Part shown: positions 35,149 through 43,841 of the stretch, in pieces
Position numbering within the stretch: position 1 is the first letter of the stretch
Layout: each line of letters opens with the position of its first letter
Assembly: GCF_006974105.1 (NCBI RefSeq)
Contig: NZ_CP036282.1
Coordinates: forward strand, 1,984,001 to 2,048,000
Source: Rhodoferax aquaticus
GTDB taxonomy: Bacteria; Pseudomonadota; Gammaproteobacteria; Burkholderiales; Burkholderiaceae_C
Direction of reading: 5' to 3'
Length of the DNA stretch: 64,000 nucleotides
Translations under genes and position numbers: made by a program
The notes under the pieces: generated by a model
Told to the model about the DNA's origin: nothing
Databases searched by the model: none
What the model saw: only the letters and a program-made list of their open reading frames with translations

Positions 35149-36318
35149 TTATAGCTTACTGAGCTTCTCTAAGGCAGCCTGCAATGTGCTGTCTTGTTTT
35201 GCAAAACAAAAACGCACCACACCTTGGTCAAAGCTATCTCCATAAAAGGCGGATAGTGGAATAGCCGCAACCCCTACTTCTGTGGTCAGCCATTGACAAA
35301 ACTGCGTTTCGTTCAGGTCGCTGACGCTAGAGATGTCTACGCACTGAAAGTAGGTGCCTTCGCACGGGAGCAGCTTGAATCGACTGCCAGACATCCCACG
35401 TCTAAAAAGATCCCGCTTGCGTTGGTAAAACGCAGGCAGTTCCAAGTAGGGTGCCGGGTCGACCATGTAACGTGCCAAAGCATGCTGCATTGGCGTGTTG
35501 ACGCTGAATACATTGAACTGATGCACCTTGCGAAACTCTGCCATTAAGCTCGCTGGTGCTGCTACCGTGCCAATTTTCCAACCGGTGACATGGTAAGTTT
35601 TGCCAAAACTCGACACGACAAACGCTCTGGCGGCTAGCTTTGGGAATCTTGCCGCACTTTGGTGTTCTTGGCCATCGAACACCATGTGTTCGTAGACCTC
35701 ATCACTGATCAACAGGACCTGGGTCGGCTCCAAGATTGCTTGCAGCGTCAACATGTCTTCTTTGCTCCACACCGACGCGCTAGGGTTATGGGGCGTGTTG
35801 ATGATGATGGCGCGGGTTCTAGGGGTTATCGCCGCGGAAATTTTGTCAAAGTCTGGTCTGAATGTGCCTGCAACCAACGGTACCCGCACAGCTGTGGCCC
35901 CTGCTAAGGCGATGTTGGGCACATAGCTGTCATAGCAGGGGTCAAGCACGATGACCTCATCCCCAGGATGTACCACTGCCAAAATACACGTGATGATGGC
36001 TTGGGTAGCGCCCGCCGTGATAGTGATCTCGTCGCTGGCGCTGTATTGATGGCCATGGAGTGCCGCAATTTTGGAAGCAATGGCCTCTCGCAGGGGCGCA
36101 ATACCCGGCATTGGCGGGTACTGGTTATGCCCTGACCGCATAGCGTCACTGACATGTGAGAGAAGGGCAGGATCACATTCGAAGTCGGGGAAGCCTTGGC
36201 CCAAGTTTACGGCCTTGTGTTTCGTGGCTAACGCTGACATCACAGTAAAGATGGTTGTGCCAACTGTAGGCAAGCGGCTGACCAATGCGGGGGATTCAAA
36301 GTTCATAGTCGTTGACAT
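35149..36318 (-). CDS. Class I/II aminotransferase, methionine aminotransferase type
   Basis: 389 residues. The PLP lysine lies in SSFGKTYHVTGWKIG, with upstream N-T-P-H-N-P-S and S-D-E-V-Y-E-H-M-V-F blocks. This pattern matches the YbdL / kynurenine-aminotransferase-like subgroup, which in bacteria uses methionine and aromatic amino acids. The 5' end overlaps the cysB stop by 23 bp if ATG 36318 is used; ATG 36306 is also possible. Link to cysB suggests a sulfur amino-acid role (inference). Confidence 0.88.
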   Translation of the reverse strand: MSTTMNFESPALVSRLPTVGTTIFTVMSALATKHKAVNLGQGFPDFECDPALLSHVSDAMRSGHNQYPPMPGIAPLREAIASKIAALHGHQYSASDEITITAGATQAIITCILAVVHPGDEVIVLDPCYDSYVPNIALAGATAVRVPLVAGTFRPDFDKISAAITPRTRAIIINTPHNPSASVWSKEDMLTLQAILEPTQVLLISDEVYEHMVFDGQEHQSAARFPKLAARAFVVSSFGKTYHVTGWKIGTVAAPASLMAEFRKVHQFNVFSVNTPMQHALARYMVDPAPYLELPAFYQRKRDLFRRGMSGSRFKLLPCEGTYFQCVDISSVSDLNETQFCQWLTTEVGVAAIPLSAFYGDSFDQGVVRFCFAKQDSTLQAALEKLSKL

Positions 36319-37261
36319 GGCCTTCCATGGCTTTCTCAATCAATGCGCGGCTGAGACGGTCACTCAGTAGCTCGGCAAAAGTGTATACAAAGTTACGCAA
36401 GTAAGCGCTGCGCTTAAATGCAACCCGTGCCACATTTTGGCCAAATAAATGACCTGCCGGGCGGGCAATCAGTCCCCCTTGGCCTCCTGTTTTACTCTGG
36501 TCTTCTAGTACGTCCGTGACGGCCATCTCAGCCGCAATGCCGATACCTAGGCCCAGTCGAACATAGGTCTTGATCACGTCTGAGTCGATAGCCTCTAGCG
36601 CAATGCGTGGGGTAAGCTTACGTGCTGCAAATGCTTGGTCGATTTTGGTGCGGCCAGTGAAAGAGGGGTGGTAAGTAATCAAAGGCTCTAGCGCCACGTC
36701 CTCTATGGTGATGCGCTCTTTGTTTGCCAATGGATGGTTCACAGGAAGCACCAACATGTGCTGCCATTCGTAGCAGGGCAGGGTTACCAGTTCCGCATAG
36801 GCCGCAAGAGACTCTGTGGCAATGCCTATTTCAGCCACCTCATCAATCAACATGCGAGCAACTTGGTCTGGTGCACCTTGGTGCAAGCTGATGTTGACCT
36901 TGGGGTAAGCAGCCCGCAAAGCGGCTACCCTTGTCGGAAGAACGTACCTGGCTTGCGTGTGGGTAGTCGCAATAGAAAGCGTGCCGTTGTCTTGGGCACT
37001 GTACTGCTCGCCAATGCGCTTGAGATTGCCCACCTCTCGCATGATGAGTTCAATGCTTCTGAGCACGTGCTGCCCTGGCTCTGTGATGCGCTTGAGCCGC
37101 TTGCCGTGGCGTGCAAAGATGTCCACCCCTAGCTCCTCCTCCAGCTCAATAATGGCCTTGGAGACCCCAGGTTGGGAGGTGTGCAGCGCTTTGGCCGCTT
37201 CTGTCAAATTTAAATTTCGGCGGGCCGCTTCCTGAACAAAGCGAAATTGGTGCAGATTCAT
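36296..37261 (-). CDS. cysB: LysR-type regulator CysB
   Basis: 321 residues. The LysR helix-turn-helix is at the N-terminus (MNLHQFRFVQEAARRNLNLT ... SQPGVSKAI). The CysB-specific effector region has TTHTQARYVLPTRVAAL, the Thr residues that bind sulfate / N-acetylserine. It activates sulfate-assimilation genes, probably the cys run at 10.9-17.2 kb. Starts 67 bp after the cbiX stop and is translationally overlapped by the aminotransferase. Confidence 0.94.
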   Translation of the reverse strand: MNLHQFRFVQEAARRNLNLTEAAKALHTSQPGVSKAIIELEEELGVDIFARHGKRLKRITEPGQHVLRSIELIMREVGNLKRIGEQYSAQDNGTLSIATTHTQARYVLPTRVAALRAAYPKVNISLHQGAPDQVARMLIDEVAEIGIATESLAAYAELVTLPCYEWQHMLVLPVNHPLANKERITIEDVALEPLITYHPSFTGRTKIDQAFAARKLTPRIALEAIDSDVIKTYVRLGLGIGIAAEMAVTDVLEDQSKTGGQGGLIARPAGHLFGQNVARVAFKRSAYLRNFVYTFAELLSDRLSRALIEKAMEGHVNDYEL

Positions 37262-37328
37262 ATCGAATATCAACTAAAGATGTTGTTTATTATGCTCCAA
37301 TCGCTATTTGGATAGCGCTGCCTGCGCA

Positions 37329-37727
37329 CTATTTCTGTAGAGCGATATCGCACAGTGTCTGTATCAGGCGCTCGTCTTCCCCGACAGCGGGTTGAAGCAA
37401 AAACTCTGTGTTTGGGTAGGTGGTCGTGAGTTCGGCAACAAGCAAAGGCAAGTCTTCGCGCGCATGCTTGCCCATCCCCAAAAACATGGGAACAACCGTG
37501 ATGCTCTTGATACCAGCCGAGACCATCGTAGTGACGGACTCCAAAAGACTTGGGGAGCACAACTCCAAGTAGGCGCAATCCACCAAAGCGTTGGCCGCGT
37601 CATCCCTGATTTTTTGGGCAACGGCTTGCAACGGTCGACTCCATAGCGGGTCACGTGAGCCATGGGCAAACAACACAATGCCCTTAGTTAAGTTGTTTTT
37701 GTTGTTCTCGTTGTGTGTAAGGGTCAT
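37329..37727 (-). CDS. cbiX: Sirohydrochlorin ferrochelatase/cobaltochelatase, short CbiX/SirB form
   Basis: 132 residues, single-domain CbiX. The N-terminal metal-site His is in IVLFAHGSRDPLW and a second is in VVPMFLGMGKHAREDLP. It inserts iron (siroheme) or cobalt into sirohydrochlorin. Next to cysB the siroheme role for sulfite reductase is more likely. ATG 37727 overlaps the lptG stop (ATGA), so it is translationally coupled to an LPS-transport gene. Confidence 0.9.
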   Translation of the reverse strand: MTLTHNENNKNNLTKGIVLFAHGSRDPLWSRPLQAVAQKIRDDAANALVDCAYLELCSPSLLESVTTMVSAGIKSITVVPMFLGMGKHAREDLPLLVAELTTTYPNTEFLLQPAVGEDERLIQTLCDIALQK

Positions 37728-38830
37728 CTTCGAATCACCAACCAAGTAAATGCTGACAGGGAAGCTACTGAGTAAATCAGGCCGGGCAAAGCGGCGGTGA
37801 GCCAGGGTTGCCATCCTTGCAAAGCGCCCAAATCGCCCAGCACATTATTGAGAAGTACAAAACTAATCCCGGCCATGACCCCACCGAACACGTAGCTCGC
37901 AATGCCGCCTGAGCGAAAGTGCAGATATGCAAACGGCAGGGCAAGTACAACCATGACCAAGCAGCTCAGTGGATAGAAGACTTTTTTCCAAAACTGAATT
38001 TCATACTTCTGGGCCGCCTGGCCATTCGCGTTTAAGTGCCGCATGTATTGGAACAGGTCAATCGTACCCATGCGCTCTGGTCGCAGAACCGCTGCGGCAA
38101 CCATCTCCGCGCTAACCTGTGTAGGCCAACGAAAGGTCTCCATAAAGGTGCGCTCAATGCCCGCAGACTTGGCATCTCCTGCAGCGAACTCTGTGCGTTC
38201 GACTTGCTCTAGCAGCCACGAGTCATCTTCGCCAAACTTGGCCGCTTTGCCCTGAGTGGTGGAAACCATGGAGCCATGGTTGTCAAACTCGTAGATACGC
38301 ACATCCTTCATATCAGCTTGCGCGCTCAGTGAACCCACGTTGATTGCATAGTGGGCATAGGCCTGCTTCTCTTTGAGCCAAGCGCCTGTTTTACCGACGG
38401 TTACGTTGCCACTAAACTGAGCTTTGAGGAGCTGGGCAGTTTTGTCCGCCAATGGGGCAACGTAGTCGCCTATGGCGAAGGTAATGATGACAAAGCTAAC
38501 GCCAAGCGTCAGCAAGGTTTGCAACGCCCGCCAAGGGCCTAATCCGCTAGTTCTCAGAATTGTGAATTCTGAGCTTTGTGCAAACCTTGCCATTACAAAA
38601 ATGGTGCCTATGAGTACCGTAATTGGGAAAAGCTCGTAGATGTGGCTCGGGGCCATCAGCGCAACGTACAAAAGCGCTTTGGGAATGTTGTAACCCGTTG
38701 CACTGTGGCGTCCAACGGCTTGCAACTCATCCACGAAGTCGAAAAAAAAGAACAATGCGATGAAGCCAAGTGTCACCAATGCCACAGCCACAATCACTTC
38801 GCCATAAAAAAGTCTCCGTAGGGTCTTCAT
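37724..38830 (-). CDS. lptG: LPS export ABC transporter permease LptG
   Basis: 368 residues of the YjgP/YjgQ family. Transmembrane segments lie at both ends (MKTLRRLFYGEVIVAVALVT near the N-terminus) around a ~170-residue periplasmic beta-jellyroll. It works with LptF and LptB to extract LPS from the inner membrane. Starts 4 bp inside the lptF stop. Confidence 0.94.
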   Translation of the reverse strand: MKTLRRLFYGEVIVAVALVTLGFIALFFFFDFVDELQAVGRHSATGYNIPKALLYVALMAPSHIYELFPITVLIGTIFVMARFAQSSEFTILRTSGLGPWRALQTLLTLGVSFVIITFAIGDYVAPLADKTAQLLKAQFSGNVTVGKTGAWLKEKQAYAHYAINVGSLSAQADMKDVRIYEFDNHGSMVSTTQGKAAKFGEDDSWLLEQVERTEFAAGDAKSAGIERTFMETFRWPTQVSAEMVAAAVLRPERMGTIDLFQYMRHLNANGQAAQKYEIQFWKKVFYPLSCLVMVVLALPFAYLHFRSGGIASYVFGGVMAGISFVLLNNVLGDLGALQGWQPWLTAALPGLIYSVASLSAFTWLVIRR

Positions 38831-39939
38831 GCGGTGGTCTGCTCGGGGTTGGCGCGACGCGGTCTACGCGTGAGTCGCAAGGTCCAGTTGTTGTGGCGCT
38901 TACTTAGCCACAACACCGCGACCAGTAGCGTCCCCCCATGCAAAGTCAACAGCAAGACGCCGATGGAAACTTGAGAAGTTTCTACCCAGTTCTTTCCTAG
39001 AATGAGCAGGTTGAAGTACACAATGAAGGTAAGAAATGCCACACCTAAATTGCCAGTGCGCCCCACCCGCGGGTTCACCCCAGCGGTGGCAAGACCAATC
39101 ACAATAAAGTTAAACGCTGCCAAGGTTAGGCCTGCACGCCACGCCAGCTCGCCCAAGTATCTCGGTGTGGGCATTTGTAGCAATCGCAGCGTGCTCAATG
39201 ATGCTGACGGCTCATTGGTTCGCTGGGATTGATCACTGGGTCCGACGCGTGCGCCGTATGTCTCAAAGGTGCTTACCGCCATGTCGCGCTTGGCGAAGTT
39301 TTTCTCTAAGCGTTGGCCGTTTTCTAAGACCAAGTATTTGTCGTCACCCACCACTTCGATCTTGCCCCGCTGTGCTGAGGTGATAGTCTCCTTGCCCTGT
39401 TCGTTCGTTGCAATGAAGACGTTATGACCAACTTGCTGGGCTACGCTGTCTTTCTCGATAAAGAAAACACGGTCACCGTTAGCAGACTCTTGGAACTTGC
39501 CGGGCTCAATGCGTGCAATATCTCCGCGCTTTTCGTACTTATCTCTAAAGTCCTCAATACGACCAAATGCCCAGGGCAGGATAAAGAAGGCCAGAGCCAT
39601 AATCACCACCAAAATTGGCCACGCAAACCGATACAAGGGCACCAACAAAGATGCCAATCCTTGCCCACTTCCAAACCAAATGACCATCTCACTGTCGCGA
39701 AACATACGCGTCAGCACGCTTAGGACCGCAATAAACAAGCTCATGGAAAGAATAGTGGGCATGTCTGACAGGACGGTATAGCCCATGATGATGAGCACGT
39801 CAGCAGGGTCAAACGTACCCCGAGATGCTTCGCCCAGTGTCCGAATCAGTGTCATGGTCATGACAACCGTAACAAGCACGACCAATGTAGCGCCAAAGCT
39901 GCGGGCTAATTCTTTGCGAATGGAGGAATGGAATAACAT
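38827..39939 (-). CDS. lptF: LPS export ABC transporter permease LptF
   Basis: 370 residues of the YjgP/YjgQ family. N-terminal MLFHSSIRKELARSFGATLV, then four-plus-two transmembrane layout with a periplasmic domain containing the N-G-D-R-V-F-F-I-E-K block typical of LptF. Partner of LptG. Divergent from pepA with only a 23-bp gap, so both promoters must lie partly within neighbouring coding sequence. Confidence 0.94.
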   Translation of the reverse strand: MLFHSSIRKELARSFGATLVVLVTVVMTMTLIRTLGEASRGTFDPADVLIIMGYTVLSDMPTILSMSLFIAVLSVLTRMFRDSEMVIWFGSGQGLASLLVPLYRFAWPILVVIMALAFFILPWAFGRIEDFRDKYEKRGDIARIEPGKFQESANGDRVFFIEKDSVAQQVGHNVFIATNEQGKETITSAQRGKIEVVGDDKYLVLENGQRLEKNFAKRDMAVSTFETYGARVGPSDQSQRTNEPSASLSTLRLLQMPTPRYLGELAWRAGLTLAAFNFIVIGLATAGVNPRVGRTGNLGVAFLTFIVYFNLLILGKNWVETSQVSIGVLLLTLHGGTLLVAVLWLSKRHNNWTLRLTRRPRRANPEQTTA

Positions 39940-39962
39940 TGGTCTAAAGGAAAAACGCAATT

Positions 39963-41408
39963 ATGAACTTTGAACTCAAACCACTCGGATTGTTAGCCTG
40001 CGCCAACGAGAAATGTGATGCGCTCATCGTATTGGTTCCTCAGGCATTCAAAGCCAGTAAGGACGACTTATCGCAACTGATTGCCCAAGCGATTAAGGCG
40101 TCGGACTTTGAAACTAAACCCGGCAAGACCTTGAGTTTGTACCGACCCTTGCAAGCAAATGCTGACCGCGTTGTGTTGGCGGGCATTGGTGATGGCAGCG
40201 CCCGCCAAGTCCGTACGGCGGTTCATGCCGCCTTAGCCTTGGTCAAAACGCCTTCCCTTAAAAAACTTGTGTTGAGCTTTGCCACTCCGGCGCAAGAGGG
40301 ATCTGTGCGCGCAGCCGTCAGTGCCAGCGCTGATGCTAGCTACGTCTACGTTACCACCAGGTCCAAACCAGAGCCTAGGGTGCTGCAAAAAGTGTTGATT
40401 GCCTGTGAAAACGCTTCTGAAGTGAAGTCTTCCTTTGACCGCGGTGTTGCCACCGTAATCGGGGTTGAGTTGGCTAAAGAGTGGGCCAATAGACCTGCCA
40501 ATTACGCAACACCTACGTTACTTGCCAAAGCGGCCCAAGAGTTGGCTGCATTTCCTAAATTTAGCTGCGAAGTTTTAGGGCCTAAAGAAGTTGCCAAGCT
40601 GGGCATGGGTGCCTTTATAGGCGTGGCACAAGGCTCGGAGCAGCCCTTGCAATTCATCGTGCTGCGCTATGACGGTGCGGTAAAAACCAAAGCGCCTACC
40701 GTTCTGGTTGGTAAGGGCATCACCTTTGACAGCGGCGGCATTTCACTAAAGCCCGGTGCGGAAATGGATGAAATGAAATATGACATGGGCGGCGCAGCCA
40801 GTGTCATTGGGGCGTTTCGAGCCATTGCGCACCTCAAGCCCGCAATCAACCTAGTCGGGCTCATCGCCGCTTGCGAAAACATGCCCAGTGGGCGTGCGCT
40901 CAAGCCCAGCGACGTGGTAACCAGTATGAGTGGCCAAACCATCGAGATCTTGAATACCGATGCAGAAGGCCGCCTTGTACTGTGTGATGCACTCACCTAT
41001 GCCGAGCGGTTTAAGCCAGCTGCTGTGGTAGACATTGCAACACTGACCGGCGCCTGTGTGGTGGCCCTCGGGGGCGTTCGCAGCGGTTTGTTTGCGACCG
41101 ACGAAGCATTGGCCCAAGCCCTGTTGGCAGCCGGTGATGCGTCGCAAGACCTGTGCTGGAGAATGCCGCTTGACGACGACTACGCAGATGGATTGAAGAC
41201 CAGCTTTGCAGACGTGGCCAACGTCGCAGGACGTGCTGGCGGTGCCGTTACCGCCGCGAAGTTCTTGCAGCGCTTTACCGAAAAGTACCCGTGGGCCCAT
41301 TTGGACATCGCAGGCACCGCATGGAAAGGCGGCGCAGCTAAAGGGGCAACGGGGCGCCCAGTGGGCTTGTTGGTCGAATACTTGATGTCACAGGCCGCAG
41401 CTAAGTGA
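39963..41408 (+). CDS. pepA: Leucyl aminopeptidase (cytosol aminopeptidase, M17)
   Basis: 481 residues. The M17 signature NTDAEGRLVLCDALTYAE carries metal ligands; GKGITFDSGGISLKPG and the D-M-G-G-A-A-S-V block supply other ligands. Hexameric Zn/Mn enzyme removing N-terminal residues from peptides; some homologues also bind DNA. Precedes holC with overlap, a common beta/gamma-proteobacterial pairing. Confidence 0.96.
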   Translation: MNFELKPLGLLACANEKCDALIVLVPQAFKASKDDLSQLIAQAIKASDFETKPGKTLSLYRPLQANADRVVLAGIGDGSARQVRTAVHAALALVKTPSLKKLVLSFATPAQEGSVRAAVSASADASYVYVTTRSKPEPRVLQKVLIACENASEVKSSFDRGVATVIGVELAKEWANRPANYATPTLLAKAAQELAAFPKFSCEVLGPKEVAKLGMGAFIGVAQGSEQPLQFIVLRYDGAVKTKAPTVLVGKGITFDSGGISLKPGAEMDEMKYDMGGAASVIGAFRAIAHLKPAINLVGLIAACENMPSGRALKPSDVVTSMSGQTIEILNTDAEGRLVLCDALTYAERFKPAAVVDIATLTGACVVALGGVRSGLFATDEALAQALLAAGDASQDLCWRMPLDDDYADGLKTSFADVANVAGRAGGAVTAAKFLQRFTEKYPWAHLDIAGTAWKGGAAKGATGRPVGLLVEYLMSQAAAK

Positions 41409-41842
41409 CAGAGGTTGCGTTTCATTTCGGGGCACCTGACAAGCTTGCCTACGCGTGTCGCTTGCTGCGCAAGGCCGCTGGCTCGGGTGCATCTATTGTG
41501 TTGGTTGCTGATAGCGAAACGTTGCAGTTCCTGGACAGTGCACTCTGGGGGGTGTCAAGCACCGACTTTGTGCCACATTGTCTCTTAGGCGCAGACCTAG
41601 ACATACAGCGCAAGTCGCCCGTCGTTCTTGCGCCATCGGTGGACGGCGTAGCACTCGCTCGGGATGTACTTGTCAACCTCGGCCAGCTAATTCCCACTGG
41701 CTTTGAAAGCTTCAAACGGGTGATCGAAATAGTCAGCACCCAAGAGTCGGATCGTCAGCTGGCCCGGGATCGCTGGAAACAATATGCCAAAGGTGGCTTC
41801 ACTATTGTTCGCCATGACCTTCAGTTGAAAGGTGCGACCTGA
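41405..41842 (+). CDS. holC: DNA polymerase III chi subunit
   Basis: 145 residues. N-terminal VAFHFGAPDKLAYACRLLRK and the central QRKSPVVLAP and late RDRWKQYAKGGFTIVRHDL blocks are HolC-like. It connects the clamp loader to single-strand DNA-binding protein. GTG start at 41405 overlaps the pepA stop; the stop overlaps the next start by 1 bp. Confidence 0.9.
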   Translation: MTEVAFHFGAPDKLAYACRLLRKAAGSGASIVLVADSETLQFLDSALWGVSSTDFVPHCLLGADLDIQRKSPVVLAPSVDGVALARDVLVNLGQLIPTGFESFKRVIEIVSTQESDRQLARDRWKQYAKGGFTIVRHDLQLKGAT

Positions 41843-42126
41843 TGCCAAGCGAGAGGCCCGCGGCACGTTTCTTGCCTACTTTGACCGAGGTGGTGAAGCC
41901 AGCCGTGCCTAGCACGGCACAGCCAACCGAAGACGATTTGATTGCGCGTGTGATGGACCGGCTCATGCCCATGTTGAACACGCGGCTTGAAGCGCATTTT
42001 GAAATCGCAATGCGAACTCAGTTACAGCACATGCGTGCCGGCTTGCAACAAGACTTAGAGAGTGCCGTGAGGACTGCTTTGGAAGCCGAACTGGCTAACG
42101 CATCAAAGCCCTCTGTGCCGCGCTAG
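41842..42126 (+). CDS. Small conserved-type protein downstream of holC
   Basis: 94 residues, no signal peptide or membrane segment. It opens with a FLPTLTEVVKPA stretch, then an amphipathic helical region (D-L-I-A-R-V-M-D-R-L-M-P-M-L-N-T-R-L-E) likely to form a coiled coil. The start resembles the Burkholderiales DUF2486-type family found beside holC, but I am not certain. Overlaps the holC stop by one base, so it is part of the pepA-holC transcript. Confidence 0.65.
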   Translation: MPSERPAARFLPTLTEVVKPAVPSTAQPTEDDLIARVMDRLMPMLNTRLEAHFEIAMRTQLQHMRAGLQQDLESAVRTALEAELANASKPSVPR

Positions 42127-42265
42127 GCCCTGTTTTGGGGCGGCTTTGCTTGTGTTTGCTGGGGAACATCCCTATATAGGTGCGTAAACAAATGCGATAT
42201 CGTCTAGCGGGTGGAAAAAGCTAATTCACGCAGGTGTTCTCGTCAATAAATATTTAAGGCCATTT

Positions 42266-43459
42266 ATGCAATTCAAAGTAAAAAGTACATTAACCGTCTT
42301 GGCAGCCGCGACCCTGTTGGTCGCTTGTGGCAAGAAAGAAGAAGCCGCAGCTCCAGCAGCAGCACCGGCTGCGGCTGCACCTGCCGGTGATGTCATCAAG
42401 ATCGGCCACGTAGGCCCAACCAGTGGTGCCATTGCCCACTTAGGTAAAGACAATGAAAACGGTGCGCGTTTGGCCATCGAAGAGTTGAATGCTGCAGGCG
42501 TCACCATCGACGGTAAAAAAGTAACTTTGGAATTGATGGCTGAAGATGATGCTGCGGATCCAAAACAAGGCACCGCCGTCGCACAAAAGTTGGTGGATGC
42601 TAAGGTTGCAGGTGTGATTGGTCACTTGAACTCTGGCACAACCATTCCTGCGTCCAAGTTGTACAGCGATGCAAACATTCCGCAAATTTCTCCTTCTGCG
42701 ACCAACCCTAAATACACACGCCAAGGCTTCAAGACAGCTTTCCGCATGGTGGCTGACGACGCGCAGTTGGGTGGCACTTTGGGCAAGTACGCAGTGGGCA
42801 CCTTGAAGGGTAAATCCATTGCCGTGGTGGATGATCGCACGGCTTACGGCCAAGGTGTTGCAGAAGAATTTAGCAAAGCAGTTGAAGCCGCAGGCGGCAA
42901 AGTGGTCGCCAAAGAGTTCACAACGGACAAAGCCACCGACTTCAACTCCATCCTGACTACTATCAAAGGCAAAAAGCCTGACGTCGTGTTCTTTGGCGGT
43001 ATGGACGCGGTTGCCGGTCCTATGCTCAAACAAATGAAGTCTTTGGGTATCAAGGCCAAGTTCATGGGTGGTGACGGCATTTGCTCTACAGAATTAGTAA
43101 AACTCGGTGGTGACGCGATTGCTGACGACCAAGTATTCTGTGCTGAAGCAGGTGGCGTTGAAGGCGAAGGCAAGGCTGGAATGGATGAGTTCAAAGCCAA
43201 GTTCAAAGCTAAGTTTGGCACTGATGTGCAGGTCTATGCGCCTTACGTCTATGACTCAGTGAAAATCATGGTAGCTGCCATGGTCAAAGCGAACTCATCT
43301 GACCCCGCAAAGTATCTGCCCGTATTGGCAGCAACGGCTGACTACAAGGGCGTGACCGGTCCTGTGTCCTTTGATGAAAAAGGCGACATCAAGAACGGCG
43401 CCTTGACATTGAAGACCGTGCGTGGTGGCAAATTGGAAACACTGGCTGTTATTCGCTAA
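42266..43459 (+). CDS. Branched-chain amino-acid binding lipoprotein (LivK type)
   Basis: 397 residues. The lipobox L-L-V-A-C is at about residue 21, followed by an A/P-rich linker, then the mature LivK-like domain beginning IKIGHVGPTSGAIAHLGKDN. Family blocks NGARLAIEELNAAG and GHLNSGTTIPASKLY are clear. Unlike most LivK proteins it is lipid-anchored. No permease genes follow; a terminator does, so it is monocistronic. Likely ligand leucine/isoleucine/valine by family. Confidence 0.9.
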   Translation: MQFKVKSTLTVLAAATLLVACGKKEEAAAPAAAPAAAAPAGDVIKIGHVGPTSGAIAHLGKDNENGARLAIEELNAAGVTIDGKKVTLELMAEDDAADPKQGTAVAQKLVDAKVAGVIGHLNSGTTIPASKLYSDANIPQISPSATNPKYTRQGFKTAFRMVADDAQLGGTLGKYAVGTLKGKSIAVVDDRTAYGQGVAEEFSKAVEAAGGKVVAKEFTTDKATDFNSILTTIKGKKPDVVFFGGMDAVAGPMLKQMKSLGIKAKFMGGDGICSTELVKLGGDAIADDQVFCAEAGGVEGEGKAGMDEFKAKFKAKFGTDVQVYAPYVYDSVKIMVAAMVKANSSDPAKYLPVLAATADYKGVTGPVSFDEKGDIKNGALTLKTVRGGKLETLAVIR

Positions 43460-43501
43460 CGCTTCAGTTTTTAAGCCCGACGTCGTCGGGCAAACTTCAA
43501 A

Positions 43502-43527
43502 GGGTGCCCATAAGGCACCCTTTTTTT
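43502..43527 (+). terminator. Terminator of the LivK-type gene
   Basis: GGGTGCC / GGCACCC stem with a 5-nt loop and seven T. A second hairpin, GCCCGAC-GTC-GTCGGGC at 43475-43491, lies just before it. Confidence 0.85.
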
Positions 43528-43537
43528 ATGGATGTAT

Positions 43538-43577
43538 CCGTATTTTTGAAAAAATACGGGATTCCTCAGCATATAAT
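43538..43577 (+). promoter_or_regulatory. tRNA-Ser promoter overlapping a perfect inverted repeat
   Basis: A TATAAT -10 box at 43572-43577 lies 10 bp before the tRNA. The likely -35 TTGAAA at 43546-43551 is inside a perfect palindrome, CCGTATTTTT-GA-AAAAATACGG (43538-43559). Spacing of 20 bp is longer than optimal. Confidence 0.5.
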
Positions 43578-43587
43578 TGAAAGCTCT

Positions 43588-43677
43588 GGAGAGGTGGATG
43601 AGCGGTTTAAGTCACACGCCTGGAAAGCGTGCGTGGGGTAAAACTCACCGCGGGTTCGAATCCCGCCTTCTCCGCCA
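43588..43677 (+). tRNA. tRNA-Ser (GGA)
   Basis: 90 nt including encoded CCA. The acceptor stem pairs GGAGAGG with CTTCTCC, the anticodon GGA is at 43622-43624, a long variable arm is typical of serine tRNA, and the T-loop region is GGTTCGAATCC. Confidence 0.97.
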
Positions 43678-43690
43678 GAAAATGAAAAAA

Positions 43691-43718
43691 GCCCATGTCA
43701 ATCATGGGCTTTTTTTTG
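43691..43718 (+). terminator. Terminator of tRNA-Ser
   Basis: GCCCATG / CATGGGC stem, 5-nt loop, then eight or more T; an A-run on the other side makes it bidirectional, so it may also end the kinase pseudogene transcript. Confidence 0.85.
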
Positions 43719-43841
43719 CCTTGTGGCTTTGATTATCCAATCAACTATCAAATGGGTTGCCGGTTGTTTGGCTGTTTTTGGCCCAGCTGCAGTCTCTTCG
43801 CCAACTTTGGCAAAATTAGCTGGCCATTAGCCTCCTTAAGG

